Part shown: in pieces, positions 62,318-64,000 of the stretch
How the letters are laid out: every line of letters starts with the position of its first letter
Position numbering within the stretch: position 1 is the stretch's first letter
Source: Mycobacterium montefiorense
GTDB taxonomy: Bacteria; Actinomycetota; Actinomycetes; Mycobacteriales; Mycobacteriaceae
Assembly (NCBI RefSeq): GCF_003112775.1
Contig: NZ_BFCH01000017.1
Coordinates: forward strand, 124,001 to 188,000
Length of the DNA: 64,000 nt
Reading direction: 5' to 3'
The notes under the pieces: generated by a model
Database searches by the model: none
Told to the model about the DNA's origin: nothing
The model's input: the letters and a program-made list of their open reading frames with translations, nothing else
Translations under genes and position numbers: made by a program

Positions 62318-62344
62318 AATTCATCGGCTTTGCGGCGATGAATT
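62318..62344. promoter_or_regulatory. Inverted repeat between the sigma factor and SDR genes
   Basis: AATTCATCG (62318-62326) and CGATGAATT (62336-62344) are exact complements around a 9-base centre. They lie in the 189-bp gap between divergent genes, AT-richer than the surroundings. The role could be an operator for the divergent pair. The binding protein is not known. Confidence 0.5.
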
Positions 62345-62431
62345 CGGGCGGTGCGCCGTATCTCAATTGGTGGATGTCGACCCACGCCGGCGTTCGCACC
62401 GGCACAGTTCTCCAAGGAAGCGAGTACGGAA

Positions 62432-63202
62432 ATGAAACCGCCGAACCAGACCCACCCCGGCAGAGTTGCCGGTACCACCGCGATCGTGACGGGGGCCAGC
62501 CGCGGTTTCGGTCGCGCCATCGCGACCGCATTGGCCGAAGCGGGCGCCGAGGTCGTCGGTGTGGCGCGCAGCGCCGCCCTGCTCGACGAGGTCCGCGGGG
62601 AGCTCGGCGACGTCTTCATCCCGGTGGTCGCCGACGTCGCCGATGCGGCCACCGCGAGCCAGCTCATTGACAAGTACGCCCCGCGCACCCTGGTGCTGTG
62701 CGCCGGGTCCACGCCGCGGATGAGCCCGTTGCCGGAGCAGAGCTGGGCAACCTTCAGTGCCAACTGGAATGTCGATGTCGCGCAAGCTTTTCACTGGACC
62801 CGGCACGCGCTGGCGCGTCCATTGCCGCCGGGCAGCTCCGTGATCCTGATGTCCAGCGGCGCGGCGGTCAACGGGTCGCCACTGTCCGGTGGCTACGCGG
62901 GCGCCAAGGCAACCGTCAGGTTCATCGGCAGCTATGCCGCCGGCGAGTCGGACCGAGCCGGCCTGGGAATCACCTTCGTCTCGCTGCTGCCGCGATTGAC
63001 GGCCGCCACCGAGCTCGGCGCCCAAGCCGCGGCGGCCTACGCCAAGCGCCAGGGTGTCGACGTCGACACCTTCGTCGAGCAGAACGGACCCGCGCTGACC
63101 GTCGAGCAGGTCGGCACGTCGGTATCGGCGATCGCCGGCGGCGAACCCGGGCAACACGGCGCCTACCTGCTCACGGCATCAGGTCTGTCGGCGCTGAACT
63201 GA
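62432..63202 (+). CDS. Short-chain dehydrogenase/reductase
   Basis: A 256-residue SDR with TGASRGFGRA, LCAGS in place of NNAG, LMSSGAAV and YAGAK. NNAG deviation places it in a less common subgroup. I use ATG 62432 after GGAA; the upstream frame is unsupported. It is 41 bp from the DUF899 gene on the same strand and divergent from the sigma factor, which may control both. Confidence 0.87.
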   Translation: MKPPNQTHPGRVAGTTAIVTGASRGFGRAIATALAEAGAEVVGVARSAALLDEVRGELGDVFIPVVADVADAATASQLIDKYAPRTLVLCAGSTPRMSPLPEQSWATFSANWNVDVAQAFHWTRHALARPLPPGSSVILMSSGAAVNGSPLSGGYAGAKATVRFIGSYAAGESDRAGLGITFVSLLPRLTAATELGAQAAAAYAKRQGVDVDTFVEQNGPALTVEQVGTSVSAIAGGEPGQHGAYLLTASGLSALN

Positions 63203-63243
63203 ACTCACCCAAGGTCAGGCGAAATCGAAAGGCGGACAACGCA

Positions 63244-63981
63244 ATGAACACACCACCGATCGTGTCGGCCCAGGAGTGGCAGGCCGAACAACAGCGACTG
63301 CTGGTCAAGGAGAAAGAGGTGCTCCGGGCACACGATGCACTGGCGGCCATGCGGCGGCGGATGCCGTGGCTGGCCGTGGACAAGCAGTATGAATTCGACG
63401 GGCCCGAGGGTCCGGTGAACCTGGCTGGACTCTTCGAAGGCCGGCGCCAGCTGATCGTCTACCGTGCCTTCTTCGGCTCCGACATTCACGGCTGGCCGCA
63501 GCACGCCTGCCGCGGCTGCTCGATGATCGCCGACCACATCGGGAACCTCGCCCATCTCAATGCCCGCGACACCACGCTGGTGTTCGCCTCGCGTGCGCCA
63601 CAGCCCGACATCGAGCGGTTGAAGGCGCGGATGGGCTGGCAGATGCCCTGGTACACGATCACCGACGGCTTCGACACCGACTTCGGCGTGCACGAATGGC
63701 ACGGCACGAACGCGTTCATCCATGACGGCGACCGGGTTTTCCGCACCTACTTCATCAACAACCGGGGCGACGAGGTGCTGGGCAACACCTGGAGCTTCCT
63801 GGACATGACGGCACTGGGGCGCCAAGAAGCCTGGGAGGATTCGCCGCCGGGATACCCGCAGACCGCCCCGTATGAATGGTGGGACTGGCATGACGCGTAC
63901 GGCCAGCACGAGCCCTCGCGATGGTTCGGCGAGCCCGACCCGAACGATCCGGATGACCAGCGGCCGCCGCGCGGCGACTGA
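63244..63981 (+). CDS. DUF899 thioredoxin-like protein
   Basis: A 245-residue protein of the DUF899 family. Landmarks are LVKEKEVLRAHDALAAMRRR, the central FFGSDIHGWPQHACRGCSM and FASRAPQPDIERLKARMGWQ, and the C-terminal WWDWHDAYG. The fold is thioredoxin-like, and the ACRGCS pair may be redox-active, but the family is uncharacterised. It follows an SDR and faces an ECF sigma factor, a setting common for DUF899 genes and consistent with oxidative or envelope stress. Confidence 0.87.
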   Translation: MNTPPIVSAQEWQAEQQRLLVKEKEVLRAHDALAAMRRRMPWLAVDKQYEFDGPEGPVNLAGLFEGRRQLIVYRAFFGSDIHGWPQHACRGCSMIADHIGNLAHLNARDTTLVFASRAPQPDIERLKARMGWQMPWYTITDGFDTDFGVHEWHGTNAFIHDGDRVFRTYFINNRGDEVLGNTWSFLDMTALGRQEAWEDSPPGYPQTAPYEWWDWHDAYGQHEPSRWFGEPDPNDPDDQRPPRGD

Positions 63982-64000
63982 ACGGGACAGAATATTCGGG

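Noticed and set aside
1..64000. CRISPR arrays, insertion sequences, prophage, tRNA or rRNA genes
   Set aside because: No regularly spaced repeats, transposase or integrase motifs, or recognisable structural RNA sequence were found by reading; low-similarity elements could be missed.

Overview
The window is high-GC, gene-dense actinobacterial DNA and almost certainly comes from a Mycobacterium. From memory of the M. tuberculosis genome, several genes are recognisable counterparts of the Rv0089-Rv0107c stretch: an Rv0089-type methyltransferase (31108-31701), an Rv0090-type DUF2127 membrane protein (36443-37205), the MTA/SAH nucleosidase mtn (38479-39267), the zinc-starvation factor mrf (Rv0106 type, 52492-53685) and the giant P-type ATPase ctpI (56270-61123). 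Leaderless-looking starts, GTG/TTG starts, two mycofactocin-type dehydrogenases, Zur boxes and a RicR-type copper box fit the same assignment. The species cannot be named from the sequence. No transposase, integrase, phage gene, CRISPR array, rRNA or tRNA was seen.

Layout. 1-5 kb: the start of a hydrolase gene, two TetR regulators, a secreted lipase, and a PaaX-like regulator divergent from a frameshifted Rieske oxygenase. 5-12 kb: HD protein, exported polysaccharide deacetylase, membrane-anchored esterase, Cu-type P1B ATPase behind copper boxes, and a membrane protein of unknown role. 11.8-16.5 kb: a tight five-gene operon (SDR, sulfotransferase, unknown conserved protein, mycofactocin-type SDR, SDR) divergent from a LysR regulator. 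17.6-20.7 kb: SRPBCC protein, DUF417 membrane protein with a possible ribosome-site hairpin, and two closely related TetR genes flanking a TRIC-type channel. 20.7-26.2 kb: two overlapping Baeyer-Villiger/flavin monooxygenases, an NDMA/mycofactocin-type alcohol dehydrogenase sharing a 22-bp upstream motif with them, and a frameshifted SDR. 26.3-31.7 kb: a cyclase/AAA-ATPase signalling protein, a Na/Ca-type exchanger and the Rv0089-type methyltransferase.

31.7-36.4 kb looks like an accessory catabolic block (MDR dehydrogenase, SnoaL protein, SDR with an internal deletion, IclR regulator, MmgE/PrpD protein) between the Rv0089 and Rv0090 counterparts. 36.4-42.8 kb holds a frameshifted DUF2127 gene, a thioesterase, a small ORF, mtn, a CGNR regulator divergent from an SDR-SRPBCC-SDR operon, and a methyltransferase. 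42.9-51.4 kb holds a LipJ-like hydrolase/cyclase, a TetR gene divergent from an MpaB/rubber-oxygenase-like protein, an amidohydrolase, a LysR gene, an SDR, and a LuxE-like/LuxC-like pair. 51.4-53.7 kb is the zinc-limitation module: four cysteine-poor ribosomal proteins (S18, S14, L33, L28) divergent from mrf, with two Zur boxes between. 53.8-64 kb holds an SDR-acyl-CoA ligase pair, ctpI, an ECF sigma factor with NTF2-like C-terminus, an SDR and a DUF899 protein.

Overall the window is rich in lipid, ketone, alcohol and steroid-like redox chemistry (ten SDRs, two flavin monooxygenases, two MDR dehydrogenases, a Rieske oxygenase and an MpaB-type oxygenase), much of it arranged as regulator/divergent-operon pairs with visible inverted repeats. 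Three genes carry frameshifts and one SDR an in-frame deletion, which indicates either local gene decay or sequence errors.
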